Source: Haliotis asinina
Taxonomy: Eukaryota > Mollusca > Gastropoda > Lepetellida > Haliotidae
Length of the DNA: 64,000 nucleotides
NCBI RefSeq assembly: GCF_037392515.1
Contig: NC_090282.1
Coordinates: 31,481,554 to 31,545,553, forward strand
Direction: 5' to 3'
In this document: piece after piece, positions 13,491 to 26,854 of the stretch
Position numbering within the stretch: position 1 is the first letter of the stretch
Layout: each line of letters opens with the position of its first letter
Notes under the pieces: generated by a model
What the model was told of the DNA's origin: nothing
What the model saw: only the letters and a program-made list of their open reading frames with translations
Database searches by the model: none
Position numbers and translations under genes: made by a program

Positions 13491-16400
13491 ATTGTACTCT
13501 TTGTGGGTAAGTATAATATATTGCCAGGTGAACAATGTTAGTGTTGTGGAAAGAGCATATCTGACTGAGAGAAACCAGCAGTGCTATGACAGTTCAGCAT
13601 ACAGTCCCATGTGTTTGGGAACAGAAAATACCGTCGTTCCAGCCATCTGCCTCATCTGTGATGCAACAAAGTCTTTGTTCCACTGCAAACTGTTCATGTA
13701 AAATAAGTCATTTTCGGTGTAATCCATAACTATGTTCCTGACAAAAGGCACTAAAATGGGAAAGGAACTGCACACTGGTCGCCCCGCTATTACGTGGTGT
13801 GTTCCATGTAGCTATAATGACTGTCGTGCTTTACTATGGCGTTCTGACGACTATAGTGGAAATAACCCGCAATAAACATAGACATATAGACACCATGCCG
13901 TGGCTGTCGGTAATTTGAGCTAGTCATCAAAGCTAACATTCGACAAAATGTGCGAGTTCACAACGTTACTCGTGCTGCTTGCGACCCCCCGCAGCGCAAA
14001 GTACGTTCGTTCAGGAAACAAATATTTATTAACAAAGCGAAATAACACCTCATATCCATCTTGAAATTTTTACTATGGCCCCGTGGTATGGCAACGGTCG
14101 TTCTGTGAAAAGTTTAATTGGAAATAAAACGGACCTGCCTTGAGTGATTACCGTGTATGTTTCTTCTCAGTGACAGAAGCACGTGGCTCTACCGCCATGT
14201 TTGTAGGGGGCGCCACTCTGCACGTGCTGCAGCCATTTTGACGGTGTGGAGAGTAGAAGTGGAGCCAGTTGGACACAGTCAGAACTGAAGTAATAAGATT
14301 TCCGGCATGCGCTAATTAGTGGTATTTAGTCGTGTCTGTGATGAAGTTGGAACGGAATAGTGATCAGGTGATTACAACACCGCCCCCCATGGCGACAACA
14401 ACGATGGAGAGTGCGGTCCATGAATTGCTCGCGATTCTTAATTAAAAGATTATTCCTACACATCAAACAAAGAACACCTGACACCATCAGAGGTGACACT
14501 TCAATCACAATATTTAGACGACTTCTTTCAATTGATACATACGAATGGCTGAGGAATTTGAATATTTAGATACGGTTTTCTCTTGAGTTATTGGGTTGTT
14601 GTCTTTCGGTAGGCTTACATATTTCCGGTCATTTCAAACCGTGTCAGTTTAATGTGAATTAGAGTTGGAATTTATTCGGGTTTTGTTTGTTTGAAACCAA
14701 CGAGCATGGCATGTGTTGGAAAACCTATAGACCTGATTCAGTGAGAATCAGGAATTTGAATGCAATACCAAAGGCTGCACACCTTAGCTATATGTTCCTT
14801 GGTACGTCAAACTGGATGAGCATAGATGTCCGAGGTTTTATGGGGCATCTCATGGTTGTGCTTGTAAGGCATAGTCTATATACAGAAGTCAGTAGCTTAG
14901 GGTATTGAGGTTTTTAGGGAAGACTGGCATGACGACTGCGAGTTGACGAAAGATGCGTAACCGAGGTAACAATAGTGTTGAGATGGAACAAGTGACGTGG
15001 ATGTATCGAGGGAAAGATCCGGTATAGCTGTGGTTTTGTGGTAAAAGGAACGGCGTAAATTCAAGATCGAGATAGCCATGGTTTCGTGATAAAGAGAGCA
15101 GTGTGATGTCACAGCGTAAAAAGCTACTTCAATCAGTAGCTTCTAAGATGGACAGCGACACTGGGAAGTCGTTGTAACCAACCATAATCTATATCCAGGG
15201 TTAAAACCTCACGATCAATTTTGCGAATTAACTATCATACACTTAGAAGGGCCTTTAGAAGTGGAGTGCATAGGAAAAGCATAATCAGGTGATGAAGGAG
15301 CAAGCATACAGCTCCGAGACGTCGTGTCGAGAAATCGAGATCCGTAAACCTTGCATGTTCTTATTTCATACACATTCACCTCAGATGTCTCACTACTATT
15401 GCAGAAACAATACTTACTGAAATGTGATCATTAATGATGACTGGTTGTATCAGTGTTAAATTTATCCATGTGGAATTTATTGTGAAATCTTCAACTCCTC
15501 TGCGGTGGAAATTACGCTACACTGTGTCATCGTTGGGTTGCCCCCGAGCCCATGGTCCTCTGATGTGTCCACGGATAGAGGCGACGCTTCACGTGGAGAT
15601 GCAAGGACTGTAACAGAAACACTGGGCTAATTTCGAATGAAATCTATGTCGAAATGAATCTTTTCACTCTTTAGCAATGGCATCAATGGTAGCATTTCTA
15701 CCAAATAATTTGCAGTGTTCATTAATGCTGCTGGTGACGCTGATCTTGATTATATTACCTTAAACCTTAGCCTATGCATACCTCTTCCACCTGCTTCCTT
15801 AACACCTACCCACAAGTGCCATTACCCTACTGTCTCGACCAGGTGATCTGACCTGTAGAAAACACAAGGTTGCCCAGTGTTTAGAAAAGGAATATGTACC
15901 ACAAGAGAGGAAACCCCTAACATGCATTCTGGGAAATGGGTTCTATGTGTGACAATGGAAGACAAAAATAAAAAGCATTGTTTTTCTGTACATTTCTTGT
16001 TAGAAAATTAAAGAGGATGTTTTTTCCGGAGGACGTTAAAACCTAGGCAAATTTACAGCTTTCTCATTGGTACTTTTTATCGAACACCAGACAGATAGTA
16101 GAAACGAGAGTTTTTTATTTTTCTGTAAAAACAACCTTCTTGATTTATAAACTATACTGAAACCAGGACAAACCCAGATTTAATTGCTATCGTATTGTTC
16201 AAATCAGAACAAAGAATGGAACTATATCACACATATCAATATTAGCAAATACATTCAGGATTTCTATAATGATGACTCAAATTTATTACAACACAATTAA
16301 ATATTAACCATTTGGATATATACCCTGCTGCTTGGGTTGAATTAGTTCTGCTGCGGGAATGGTAATATTGTCACAACACACTGTATACAAATCAAAGCCA

Positions 16401-17208
16401 TCCTTCCCATGATCAAATGTTATTAATCGTCATGTCTCCATATGCTATAAATGTATAATCGCTAACGGCCCTTCTCATCATTACCGTTGTCATAAACGAT
16501 GATTGTCCGCCAGATCTTATGCAACACACAAGTAACATACTTGTTGATAGCCAATATATACCACAGCTGACAAATATAAATCAATATTTAATACCTCACA
16601 ACTGAGGTGTATTGCCAATACCCGACCCATGGTACTGTTTACAAAGCCATGGCCTTAATGTCAATAGTTCATCATGAATATTTAATTATTCATTATTGGG
16701 AGAGGTCATTGCGTGCTCGGGGAGATTCGTGTAGGTATAATGAAAGGTATGCATAAACAGGCCGAGTGTAAATAAAACATACATGTGATTATTTCAGTGC
16801 TGAAATTCACCGACGAAGTAATTAACTGTTCACTCTAAACGCCAACTTGCTGATGAGCACTGCCCGACTATATGTGTATCCATTGCAGGCCTACTATAGA
16901 CTAGGGATTCATGAACGGCAAGGTGGCAGTGTGGGCACAATGTTGACATGTTAAGTCCTGGTTTGATTCCGGAAAGCATGTGACCACAACGTCATGCGTC
17001 ACTACTCTTGTACCAACCGTATTTAATTGTCAACAAAAGTAGATTCCAACACTCTACTACATGTCCTAAAGGTGACTGGGCCGATGAGTTGATTAATATT
17101 ACTTTTGTGTAAAAATAGATTTGACCAAAGCAAACCCAAAATATGGTTACTAGGCTGAAGACAATCGCTAAATAAAACGTAAGTAAAACAATGCGTATTC
17201 GGAAAAAC
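13491..17208. other. Non-coding DNA, nothing recognised
   Basis: Short frames only. A weak tRNA-like stretch near 16920-16980 (GGCAAGGTGGCAGTGTGGGC and GGTTTGATTCC) may be an old SINE head. Confidence 0.5.
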
Positions 17209-17368
17209 TGTTGGTAGCCCGTTGGGTACTTTTAGGCGTCCGATCGTCCGGTTTCGATTCCCCCACATGGGTTCAATCTGTGAAGTCCATTTCTTGTGTC
17301 CACCGTCGTGATATTGCTGGAAATAATTGCCAAAAACGGCATAAAACTAAAGTCACACACTCACTCTT
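17209..17368 (+). mobile_element. SINE, type A (tRNA-derived)
   Basis: A degenerate tRNA head (GGTAGCCCGTTGGGTACTTT), B box GGTTTCGATTCCCCCACATG, then GTGATATTGCTGGAA and the ACGGCATAAAACTAAAGTCA tail. Confidence 0.8.
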
Positions 17369-17775
17369 GTCAGTTCGACAACGTGATATTTACTCCATGT
17401 ACAAAGGGGGATAAGTATACCTATATCGCACTGAGTATCATACAACTTGCCTACATGCACAGACAATGATGACCAACAATGGCGGACGGTTATGATTTCT
17501 ACTGTGTAGCAGTATAGGACGTTACGTTCACTGAGAAAATATCCAGTCCCACTGTCCACAATACGTATCTGAAACTGTTGTGTATCGTAACAACCGAAAC
17601 GACCTTTAAATTAACAACATCTGTTGGCTAGAATACTAATCAGGTACCACAGGCTCTATTTGCTCACCTGGGCAGTCATTCATTGAACCAGGTCGCTGAC
17701 TCTGCAGCTTTAGCACCAACGGTGATTGCAGCTGTGCACCAACAGCATACCGCTGTATTAGTGTGATGAGTACAA

Positions 17776-18694
17776 AGTAGGGGAGACCGGGGTCAATTGT
17801 AACACTTTTTACTTAACTTCTCGTACTTCGATACTAGTCAAGCGTACACATCGTTAATCGGTACTAACTAGTACATTGGCGTCTCGGTCATTTAAAGTTT
17901 ACTAACATGTCGTCAGAAAGGTAGTACGCACCACATGCAATGACTGCGAGTGTTACACCTGACCCCCAGCAAGGGTCAATTGTAACGAAGTACGATCAGG
18001 TGTAACAACCTTTTTATTTTCCAAAATAAAATCAAAATAAAACGCGGGAAGATGTTATCTGGATCAATAGAAGTGAAAATGGATTCACACTAAACCTTTG
18101 TCCCCATCGACATTCAAAATGTTTTGGGTTTAAAATTCTTGATTTCGTATGCTCAAAATGCGATACAAAGTCTAACACCAAAAACTTTCAACATAATACT
18201 GTAAATGTCCTGTGATAAAACTAGTTAGAACTATTATAAACCCTTCAACATTATTTGCTTCGTCATCATAACTCATGGGACATTTACATGGGAACAGTGG
18301 TAACACAATGTTACAATTGAATCCGATCGCAGCTGCCATGTTTCATGCCACGTGACTGGTTAACAACTTTCGGTTTCTTCAATGTCGTAATACCTCAGTG
18401 TTATTCTTGAAGTTAATTTCACACCAAGCAACACCTAATACATTGAGAACGTTTTATTACGTTTTGTGAAAACATTACCTACTTGAAAACCTTTTTTTCG
18501 ACAGCTGTATTGTAGCCATGAACGAGCACCTGAAAAAAACGCCTGAATGTGTGCCACAGAAAGCAAAGGGAAATAACTCTACACACCTATACAATGACTG
18601 AGTGAAAACTTTTTAGAGTAAACGCCCTTGTTACAATTGCCACCACCACCACCCCACCCACACCCCCACAACCCTCCGCCCGGTCTACCCTACA
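17776..18694. mobile_element. Terminal-inverted-repeat element, about 0.9 kb, non-autonomous
   Basis: The left end GTAGGGGAGACCGGGGTC and the reverse complement of the right end (GTAGGGTAGACCGGGCGG) match at 15 of 18 bases. GTCAATTGTAACA-type motifs occur near both ends (17794, 17977, and inverted at 18630). There is no transposase frame, and the superfamily is not decided. Confidence 0.65.
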
Positions 18695-18723
18695 CAACCT
18701 ACACAACACACCTATGGCGAATT

Positions 18724-18845
18724 AGCCGTGTTTTACACCACTTTTAGCAATATCCCAGCATTATCGCGAAGCGGGGCACCAGAAATGTGCTTTATACGTT
18801 GTACCCGTGTGAGGAATAGAACCCGGGTCTTCAGTGTGGGTTACC
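18724..18845 (-). mobile_element. SINE, type A (tRNA-derived)
   Basis: On the - strand: GAAGACCCGGGTTCTATTCC B box, GCACATTTCTGGTGCCCCGC body, GGGATATTGCTAAAAGTGGT tail without the CACT repeat. Confidence 0.78.
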
Positions 18846-19092
18846 CCTCCAACCCCCTGTGTGCGTGCATATAACGAACTATGTTTATAACGTATTAGAT
18901 TAATGGGTTCTTTTGGGTTCGTTATAAAGGTAGTTTAGTGTATTTATTATAACATTAATTTTTAGTCACACAAAACCCTACATAAATACTCACCACACAT
19001 TGTTGTAAGGAATACAGTGCATTATTCCATCCCTCTGTAATTAAAGATATTCCTTACTTTTATTAATGTTGAGATATAATCAGAATCCTTAT

Positions 19093-19368
19093 GCAAAACT
19101 ATTTATTTCGGCAAACAATTCCAATTATAACGTTTTGACTTTTAATTCCGGGATGTTCTTTTTCCTAACTTTAGATAAGTGCGCTGGCCGCAGCTGAATA
19201 ACGGAACAATGACGACAAAACAAGCAACCCGCAAACATATTTATTTCGACAAACAATACCAAATATAACGCTTTGACTTTAATTCAGGGATATTCTTTAT
19301 GTTAACTTTAGATAAGTGCGCTGGCCGCCGCTGAATAACGGCACAATGATGACAAAACAACCAACCCG
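19093..19368. repeat. Two-copy tandem duplication of about 138 bp
   Basis: Copies 19093-19230 and 19231-19368 both run from GCAAA..ATTTATTTCG through AGATAAGTGCGCTGGCCGC to AACCCGC. They differ by roughly ten substitutions and indels. No coding frame is conserved. Confidence 0.88.
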
Positions 19369-20341
19369 CATCTCTAAAAAAAGGATGAAGTCATGCAAGA
19401 GATGAGTGGTTGATCGACGCGATATAGTCCGCCGTGACAACACTGCTTTTGTATGAATAAAACACGGAAACGCCAGATAAATCTGTGTTTTAATAAATTT
19501 GCATTATCAAATATTTTAATGAATATGGTCTTTTATTAAAACACCTACGCTACACTACACAGATTAATAAACATTTTTGAATAATTAGTGATTTGCTGCC
19601 TGATCCACATATATATCAAGCATTTCATACAATACCAAGAACACAACATATGGGCTGTTAGCATCATATCGGCGTCAGTACCTCTGTATGTTCTAATCTA
19701 CAAATATACGATACGGGGTCTGAAAGAGATAAGTGGATTATCCGATTGATAAAAGTAATTGAAAATACAAATGTCAATAACAATATTTATTTTCACAAAC
19801 ATCTGTCAGCACTGGGCACGAACTGGAAGGTATGTTTGTCATTTTGATCTGACAGTCACGAACGCTGCTCATATGTTTGATGCAACTGACACCAGTCGAT
19901 AGCAAAGTCCTGCTGACAGCTCGATCAGCTTATGGAGAGTATTGTTGTGTTAATTTGTAATATGTTAGTTAAGCTATCCGCCAATAACAGCAATAATTAA
20001 CTGACAGGACTTTATAGAAGTTGATAAGGTATTTGGTAATAACGTCACAATGCAATATGGTCATAATGAAGAAAGATATCATCCAGGAAATAGTAGGAAC
20101 GTATGTCGCGATTGAATAAACACGAGCTGATTTACAATTATTTTGGTCATAACGCGACAGGAATAGATACAATGTAGATACAGATGAAAGATATTATACC
20201 AACATTTTGAAATCATGTACAAACACAATTTATATGAGACAGGTTTGTGCTCCATGTTATCCGAAACAGGCACTTCCACATTCATTGTTACCAAATTCTG
20301 GTGATGATGGAAGCCATTTGCAGGGGCCGTTGATGATTATG

Positions 20342-20440
20342 AAATTATTGGGGATTGGGGTGGTGGTGGGTGGGGGTGGGGGGGTGAGTCACTTACTTTG
20401 TACATAAATCTTAAGGGTGGGGGTGGGGGTTGGAGGAGCA
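20342..20440 (+). other. G-rich tract
   Basis: Several runs of three to seven G (GGGATTGGGGTGGTGGTGGG and GGGTGGGGGTGGGGGTTGG). These could form a G-quadruplex. No gene lies nearby. Confidence 0.7.
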
Positions 20441-20731
20441 TGGATTGGGGTAGTCACATTCACATTGCACATACTTCTCCATAAAGTCACCATCACCCCC
20501 CAGCCATAGATTATGACAGGTCCCTCAGTTGCTTGTTGATCATTTTTATCATTTCATATTTTTTTTCCACATACATCGTAGTGGTACTTTATTTACATGT
20601 GAATCATGGCAAATCGCTTTTGAGTGACTAATAAAGAGTCAGACGAATGGAACACTGGCGCAATGACGATGATATGGTACCAGTGATACAAAACCACTCG
20701 CCATGACAATCATGCGGACCATTCAGGTATA

Positions 20732-20847
20732 GGCATATACTGCCATGTCCAAAGATCTTACATATACTGCCATGTCCAAAGATCTTGCATATACTGCCAT
20801 GTCCAAAGATCTTGCATATACTGCCATGTCCAAAGATCTTGCATATA
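20732..20847. repeat. 27-bp tandem repeat, four copies
   Basis: Unit GCATATACTGCCATGTCCAA AGATCTT, four nearly perfect copies. As 27 is a multiple of 3, the - strand frame repeats a nine-residue ICKIFGHGS unit inside an 84-codon open frame (20628-20882). There is no other sign of coding, so I take it as a minisatellite. Confidence 0.9.
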
Positions 20848-23559
20848 AATTCAGAAATCAAGTATATCCGATGGTCAGACATAGAACCTACTGTTAGCGT
20901 TGCAGTAGTATAGTGCTTAGAGAAGATGCATAAGAGAATCTTAAACAGAAGTCTTCAGCAAATTCTTGTAAAAGATATGTTTGGATTTGAATACTAATAT
21001 GCCTTGGGAATGGTATGTTAAATAATTAATTTGTAAACTATATCTGTAAGTACGGAAACTTTCACTGTGATCTGTAACAGATTGATAATGTTTCACTGTA
21101 TTATCGAACTCTGTGAACTATGTGAGGTATCGTTCATCTAAGGTCGGTGAAGATGCCTTGTCAGTAAACTGATTGCTACGAATGTGGATTGGGCATCACG
21201 AGAATAACTGGTGTCCTCATTGACATTTTACAGTCGCTTCATTATCACCGGCCGACAGAAATGTGTCTGAGTGTTACGATCAACAGAATGTCATCAGACA
21301 GACAAGACAAATGTCGCTATAACATTACAACAATAAGCTGTTACACGAGCATATATCATTATATATTATGAATATTTTGAAACATGTAAATAATTAATAT
21401 TATTTTTCTACTGTCTACTGCATGAACTGTCTTTGTAAAGTACGGTGTAGCACGAGACGATGGAACCCATTTTTGATATCGAGCGTGCTTCTATTCATCA
21501 TATGTATAGTATTTGTATAGAATAGGAAAAAAACTGGAAGAAGGCCTCATCTTCTTGTTTTTGCAGCAACTTTGGCTAAGTGAGTATGCATTTACAAATT
21601 ACCCAGCTATATCACGGAGGGGAAACCCAGAAATATATCTCGCATATTGTACCCATCCAACTGAACCAGCGTGACGAGTGAACGCACTATCGCCTACGTT
21701 ATTCTGCTGCCCTTGACAGCTGCTAATGAATATTTTCAGCCTGTAGTATTCTGCGTGGTATTTTTACGTCTGCCAAAACTTGAAGCGAACTCGGCAATTC
21801 AAGTGAGGAGCACGATACTAACATGTCATACGCATAAACCGAATACAATAAGTTTATTGACTGAAACGACAACGGCCCCATACCTTGAATCTTAGGACAT
21901 AACTCTCATACCACCTAAAACTAATTAGTATGTAAACAGGCACTCTTTGTTTCGATATGAAACACAATGTCTTCACGCGATTGTTGCTAAAAAGTTTGGG
22001 CAAGCCGTCACTGCTGTCTGAATATAAAGCTTTGTAACCTATCGTGCTTACACTGGAAAACTGGCTTGCTACGCGCCTGGATTTTCTTTGTCAAGCATAC
22101 TAGGAATAAGATTATGATTTATGGTACAAGGGACGTAACTCTTATGGTCTTTTTGGACCCATTTGTGACGCTTTCGTGACGTGCTCGCGTTATTCCGGGA
22201 CAAGCCGACTGCCGACTCGTGCCCATAACGAAGAACTCCATATTGCGGATGAACATGACTACTATTTCAAACAATAACGATAAATCTATTTCTATTTCAT
22301 TCCCAACAGTAATAAACATCACTCGAATGTTCCAGTAAATCTGCTTTTAAAGTATTTTAATGTTTTAAGCAAAATAATGATGAGGTTGTGTTGATGATAT
22401 ATTCTAACTATGATTAGTTGTTTACCTAATGTTACCAAACAATAGCAAGTACATAGTATTTTTGTCACGAGTAGGCAATTAGAATAATATTCTATTTCAG
22501 CTGTTATAAGTCTCCAAACAGATCAAATGAAATAACATCCAACTCAAGTTCTTTTAAAATAATAAACTCAAACTGAAAGCTTCGTGGAAGAGTCCAAACA
22601 TGACTTATTGTACGGAATGTTTATCGGCTGCCTAAGCCTGCATGTATAACCGTGCTGCCATAAAATCTGATGAAATTTAAACTGCATACGCTGAAAAAAT
22701 ATGAAATACTCAAAGAAACGTGAAACTGAAATATCCCCAGTGAAGAGAAACATAAGTGTTTCAGATTAACATTCATTCGACAGAAATCATGGTATTATTT
22801 TGAAATTGCCCGCTTTAAATTATTACATCACATGAAATTTCGGAATGCGTACGTAAAATCTCAAAACCATGCTGGCAAGATCGCCAAAGCAAAACGTTCA
22901 CCTGGAAACATGTGGGCCTTTATGTAAACAAACACACGTGCATATTTGAATCTCTCACCGTTCGTGGCCCTATCCTTATTAAAAAATCCAAATAATAGCT
23001 ATGTTCTTTATAAATTCAAAATGATTACACATACTTTCCAAGACTATTCAAACGACACCATAAGGGATTTAAGTACTTGGGATTTTCGTATTGGAGTTGA
23101 TATACATAAAACGAACTGGCATATTTACTGTGACAACATTTTCAAAGTAATCATTCAGAAAGAAACTTTATTAATAAGGCAAGTTTTAGGCATCTTTCAT
23201 ATAATATTAGATGAATTCGACACTGCAATTACGTTCTCAAAATCGATCATTTTGAAAACTGAAATTATTTCAGATTTCGTTTAGATGTAAAATTGTTATT
23301 TGCATGAAACCGGAAGTTGTTAGTCTGCATCAAAGTTACGAATGAGAGGAGAGAAATAACTTTCAGCGAGTGTTTAATTCTCAAACACAGAAAAAGGTGT
23401 GGGTGCTTTGTCATCAAACTTACTCAAGATGTGTACTGTCGACTTAACTTTTTATCTGTGTTTGAGAAATAAACTATGAAGGTCTGTATAATGTTTTTTG
23501 TTTGTTTTTTCTTTCTAAATGTTTTAACCGCAGAATGTTTTGCAGAATATTGAAATTTA
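20848..23559. other. AT-rich non-coding DNA
   Basis: A 112-codon frame at 22946-23284 is AT-rich, lysine/isoleucine-rich and unrecognised. A very diverged reverse SINE may lie at 21575-21665 (ACCCAGCTATATCACGGAGG). There is no other structure. Confidence 0.5.
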
Positions 23560-24067
23560 GGGTGCAGAATTTGCTTAAATTTGCCGCGGAATTTTTCAAA
23601 ATTTACCACGGAATCCAGGAGGAACAGTTCAATGTACCGCAATGCCGTGACACCATGACCTTTGCCGGGACCGATGTTGCCGAAGGTAACGGATCGAAGT
23701 TTCTGATTAAGTCCAGTAGCGTCCAATGCCACGCTGCTTTGTCTGCTCTAAGAGTTTTTCTCCATTGCCCAAGCGTCATTGCAATGTTCCCTTGTCCAAC
23801 GCCAGACCTTAGTTCTTCCGTCAACCACTGAAATGCAGTGCCAACTTTCTATGTCTCCCATGCCAGTTTTGCCGCTCCTGTGCCCGCTGGATACGTTTCC
23901 GACGGTGACGTTTAGTGAACATGGGTCCTTTGGCAGGGCGTCGAAAAACAGGTTCCTGGTTTGGAGACGTCGCCGAATGGTTCAGTCACTGATCGGTCGT
24001 AGAACTGTTTCTGTGGCCCTTGCGAATCGGTCTTGCAGGTGTTGATGGACGGTATGGCCCTTTCGAC
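23560..24067 (-). pseudogene. Tc1/mariner-type transposase, middle part (frameshifted)
   Basis: Continuing on the - strand after the array, three frames give consecutive Tc1-like pieces: VHQHLQDRFARATETV, ISD.TIRRRLQTRN, TKRHRRKRIQRAQERQNW and VDGRTKVWRWTREHCND. These follow the order second HTH, RHRRxRLxWA linker and the DGRxRVWRR segment of the family. Stops and frameshifts show that it is dead, and the DDE glutamate region is not recognisable. Confidence 0.65.
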
Positions 24068-26854
24068 GTGTTGTTACAATGGCACGACTACTACGTGAAG
24101 TTGTATCGCTGTCTCAGACGTTCTATAGTTCGTACGTGTTGTTACAATGGCACGACCACTACGTGAAGTTGTATCGCTGTCTCAGACGTTCTATAGTTCG
24201 TACGTGTTGTTACAATGGCACGACCACTACGTGAAGTTGTATCGCTGTCTCAGACGTTCTATAGTTCGTACGTGTTGTTACAATGGCACGGCCACTACGT
24301 GAAGTTGTATCGCTGTCTCAGACGTTCTATAGTTCGTACGTGTTGTTACAATGGCACGACCACTACGTGAAGTTGTATCGCTGTCTCAGACGTTCTATAG
24401 TTCGTACGTGTTGTTACAATGGCACGACCACTACGTGAAGTTGTATCGCTGTCTCAGACGTTCTATAGTTCGTACGTGTTGTTACAATGGCACGACCACT
24501 ACGTGAAGTTGTATCGCTGTCTCAGACGTTCTATAGTTCGTACGTGTTGTTACAATGGCACGACCACTACGTGAAGTTGTATCGCTGTCTCAGACGTTCT
24601 ATAGTTCGTACGTGTTGTTACAATGGCACGGCCACTACGTGAAGTTGTATCGCTGTCTCAGACGTTCTATAGTTCGTACGTGTTGTTACAATGGCACGAC
24701 CACTACGTGAAGTTGTATCGCTGTCTCAGACGTTCTATAGTTCGTACGTGTTGTTACAATGGCACGACCACTACGTGAAGTTGTATCGCTGTCTCAGACG
24801 TTCTATAGTTCGTACGTGTTGTTACAAAGGCACGACCACTACGTGAAGTTGTATCGCTGTCTCAGACGTTCTATCGTTCGTACGTGTTGTTACAATGGCA
24901 CGACCACTACGTGAAGTTGTATCGCTGTCTCAGACGTTCTATAGTTCGTACGTGTTGTTACAATGGCACGACCACTACGTGAAGTTGTATCGCTGTCTCA
25001 GACGTTCTATAGTTCGTACGTGTTGTTACAATGGCACGACCACTACGTGAAGTTGTATCGCTGTCTCAGACGTTCTATAGTCCGTACGTGTTGTTACAAA
25101 GGCACGACCACTACGTGAAGTTGTATCGCTGTCTCAGACGTTCTATAGTCCGTACGTGTTGTTACAAAGGCACGACCACTACGTGAAGTTGTATCGCTGT
25201 CTCAGACGTTCTATAGTCCGTACGTGTTGTTACAATGGCACGACCACTACGTGAAGTTGTATCGCTGTCTCAGACGTTCTATAGTTCGTACGTGTTGTTA
25301 CAATGGCACGACCACTACGTGAAGTTGTATCGCTGTCTCAGACGTTCTATAGTTCGTACGTGTTGTTACAATGGCACGACCACTACGTGAAGTTGTATCG
25401 CTGTCTCAGACGTTCTATAGTTCGTACGTGTTGTTACAATGGCACGACCACTACGTGAAGTTGTATCGCTGTCTCAGACGTTCTATAGTTCGTACGTGTT
25501 GTTACAATGGCACGACCACTACGTGAAGTTGTATCGCTGTCTCAGACGTTCTATAGTTCGTACGTGTTGTTACAATGGCACGACCACTACGTGAAGTTGT
25601 ATCGCTGTCTCAGACGTTCTATAGTTCGTACGTGTTGTTACAATGGCACGACCACTACGTGAAGTTGTATCGCTGTCTCAGACGTTCTATAGTTCGTACG
25701 TGTTGTTACAATGGCACGACCACTACGTGAAGTTGTATCGCTGTCTCAGACGTTCTATAGTCCGTACGTGTTGTTACAAAGGCACGACCGCTACGTGAAG
25801 TTGTATCGCTGTCTCAGACGTTCTATAGTTCGTACGTGTTGTTACAATGGCACGACCGCTACGTGAAGTTGTATCGCTGTCTCAGACGTTCTATAGTTCG
25901 TACGTGTTGTTACAATGGCACGACCGCTACGTGAAGTTGTATCGCTGTCTCAGACGTTCTATAGTCCGTACGTGTTGTTACAATGGCACGACCACTACGT
26001 GAAGTTGTATCGCTGTCTCAGACGTTCTATAGTTCGTACGTGTTGTTACAATGGCACGACCACTACGTGAAGTTGTATCGCTGTCTCAGACGTTCTATAG
26101 TTCGTACGTGTTGTTACAATGGCACGACCACTACGTGAAGTTGTATCGCTGTCTCAGACGTTCTATAGTTCGTACGTGTTGTTACAATGGCACGACCACT
26201 ACGTGAAGTTGTATCGCTGTCTCAGACGTTCTATAGTTCGTACGTGTTGTTACAATGGCACGACCACTACGTGAAGTTGTATCGCTGTCTCAGACGTTCT
26301 ATAGTTCGTACGTGTTGTTACAATGGCACGACCACTACGTGAAGTTGTATCGCTGTCTCAGACGTTCTATAGTTCGTACGTGTTGTTACAATGGCACGAC
26401 CACTACGTGAAGTTGTATCGCTGTCTCAGACGTTCTATAGTTCGTACGTGTTGTTACAATGGCACGACCACTACGTGAAGTTGTATCGCTGTCTCAGACG
26501 TTCTATAGTCCGTACGTGTTGTTACAAAGGCACGACCACTACGTGAAGTTGTATCGCTGTCTCAGACGTTCTATAGTTCGTACGTGTTGTTACAATGGCA
26601 CGACCACTACGTGAAGTTGTATCGCTGTCTCAGACGTTCTATAGTCCGTACGTGTTGTTACAATGGCACGACCACTACGTGAAGTTGTATCGCTGTCTCA
26701 GACGTTCTATAGTTCGTACGTGTTGTTACAATGGCACGACCACTACGTGAAGTTGTATCGCTGTCTCAGACGTTCTATAGTTCGTACGTGTTGTTACAAT
26801 GGCACGACCACTACGTGAAGTTGTATCGCTGTCTCAGACGTTCTATAGTTCGTA
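24068..26854. repeat. 68-bp minisatellite, about 41 copies
   Basis: Nearly perfect tandem repeat (GTGTTGTTACAATGGCACGA ... TATAGTTCGTAC, 68 bases), 2,787 bases long. Copies differ at a few fixed sites: acaaTgg/acaaAgg, agtTcg/agtCcg, gaccAct/gaccGct. Because 68 is not a multiple of 3, no frame runs through it. The unit itself is transposase sequence: on the - strand each copy spells RTIERLRQRYN. Confidence 0.97.

Noticed and set aside
20628..20882. Repeat protein with nine-residue ICKIFGHGS units
   Set aside because: Only four copies, explained by a 27-bp minisatellite; no conserved flanking sequence.
22946..23284. 112-codon + strand frame
   Set aside because: AT-driven composition, no motif, no splice context; not reported as a gene.
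24068..26854. CRISPR-like or protein-coding repeat array
   Set aside because: The 68-bp units are directly adjacent without unique spacers, and 68 is not a multiple of 3, so it is a plain minisatellite.
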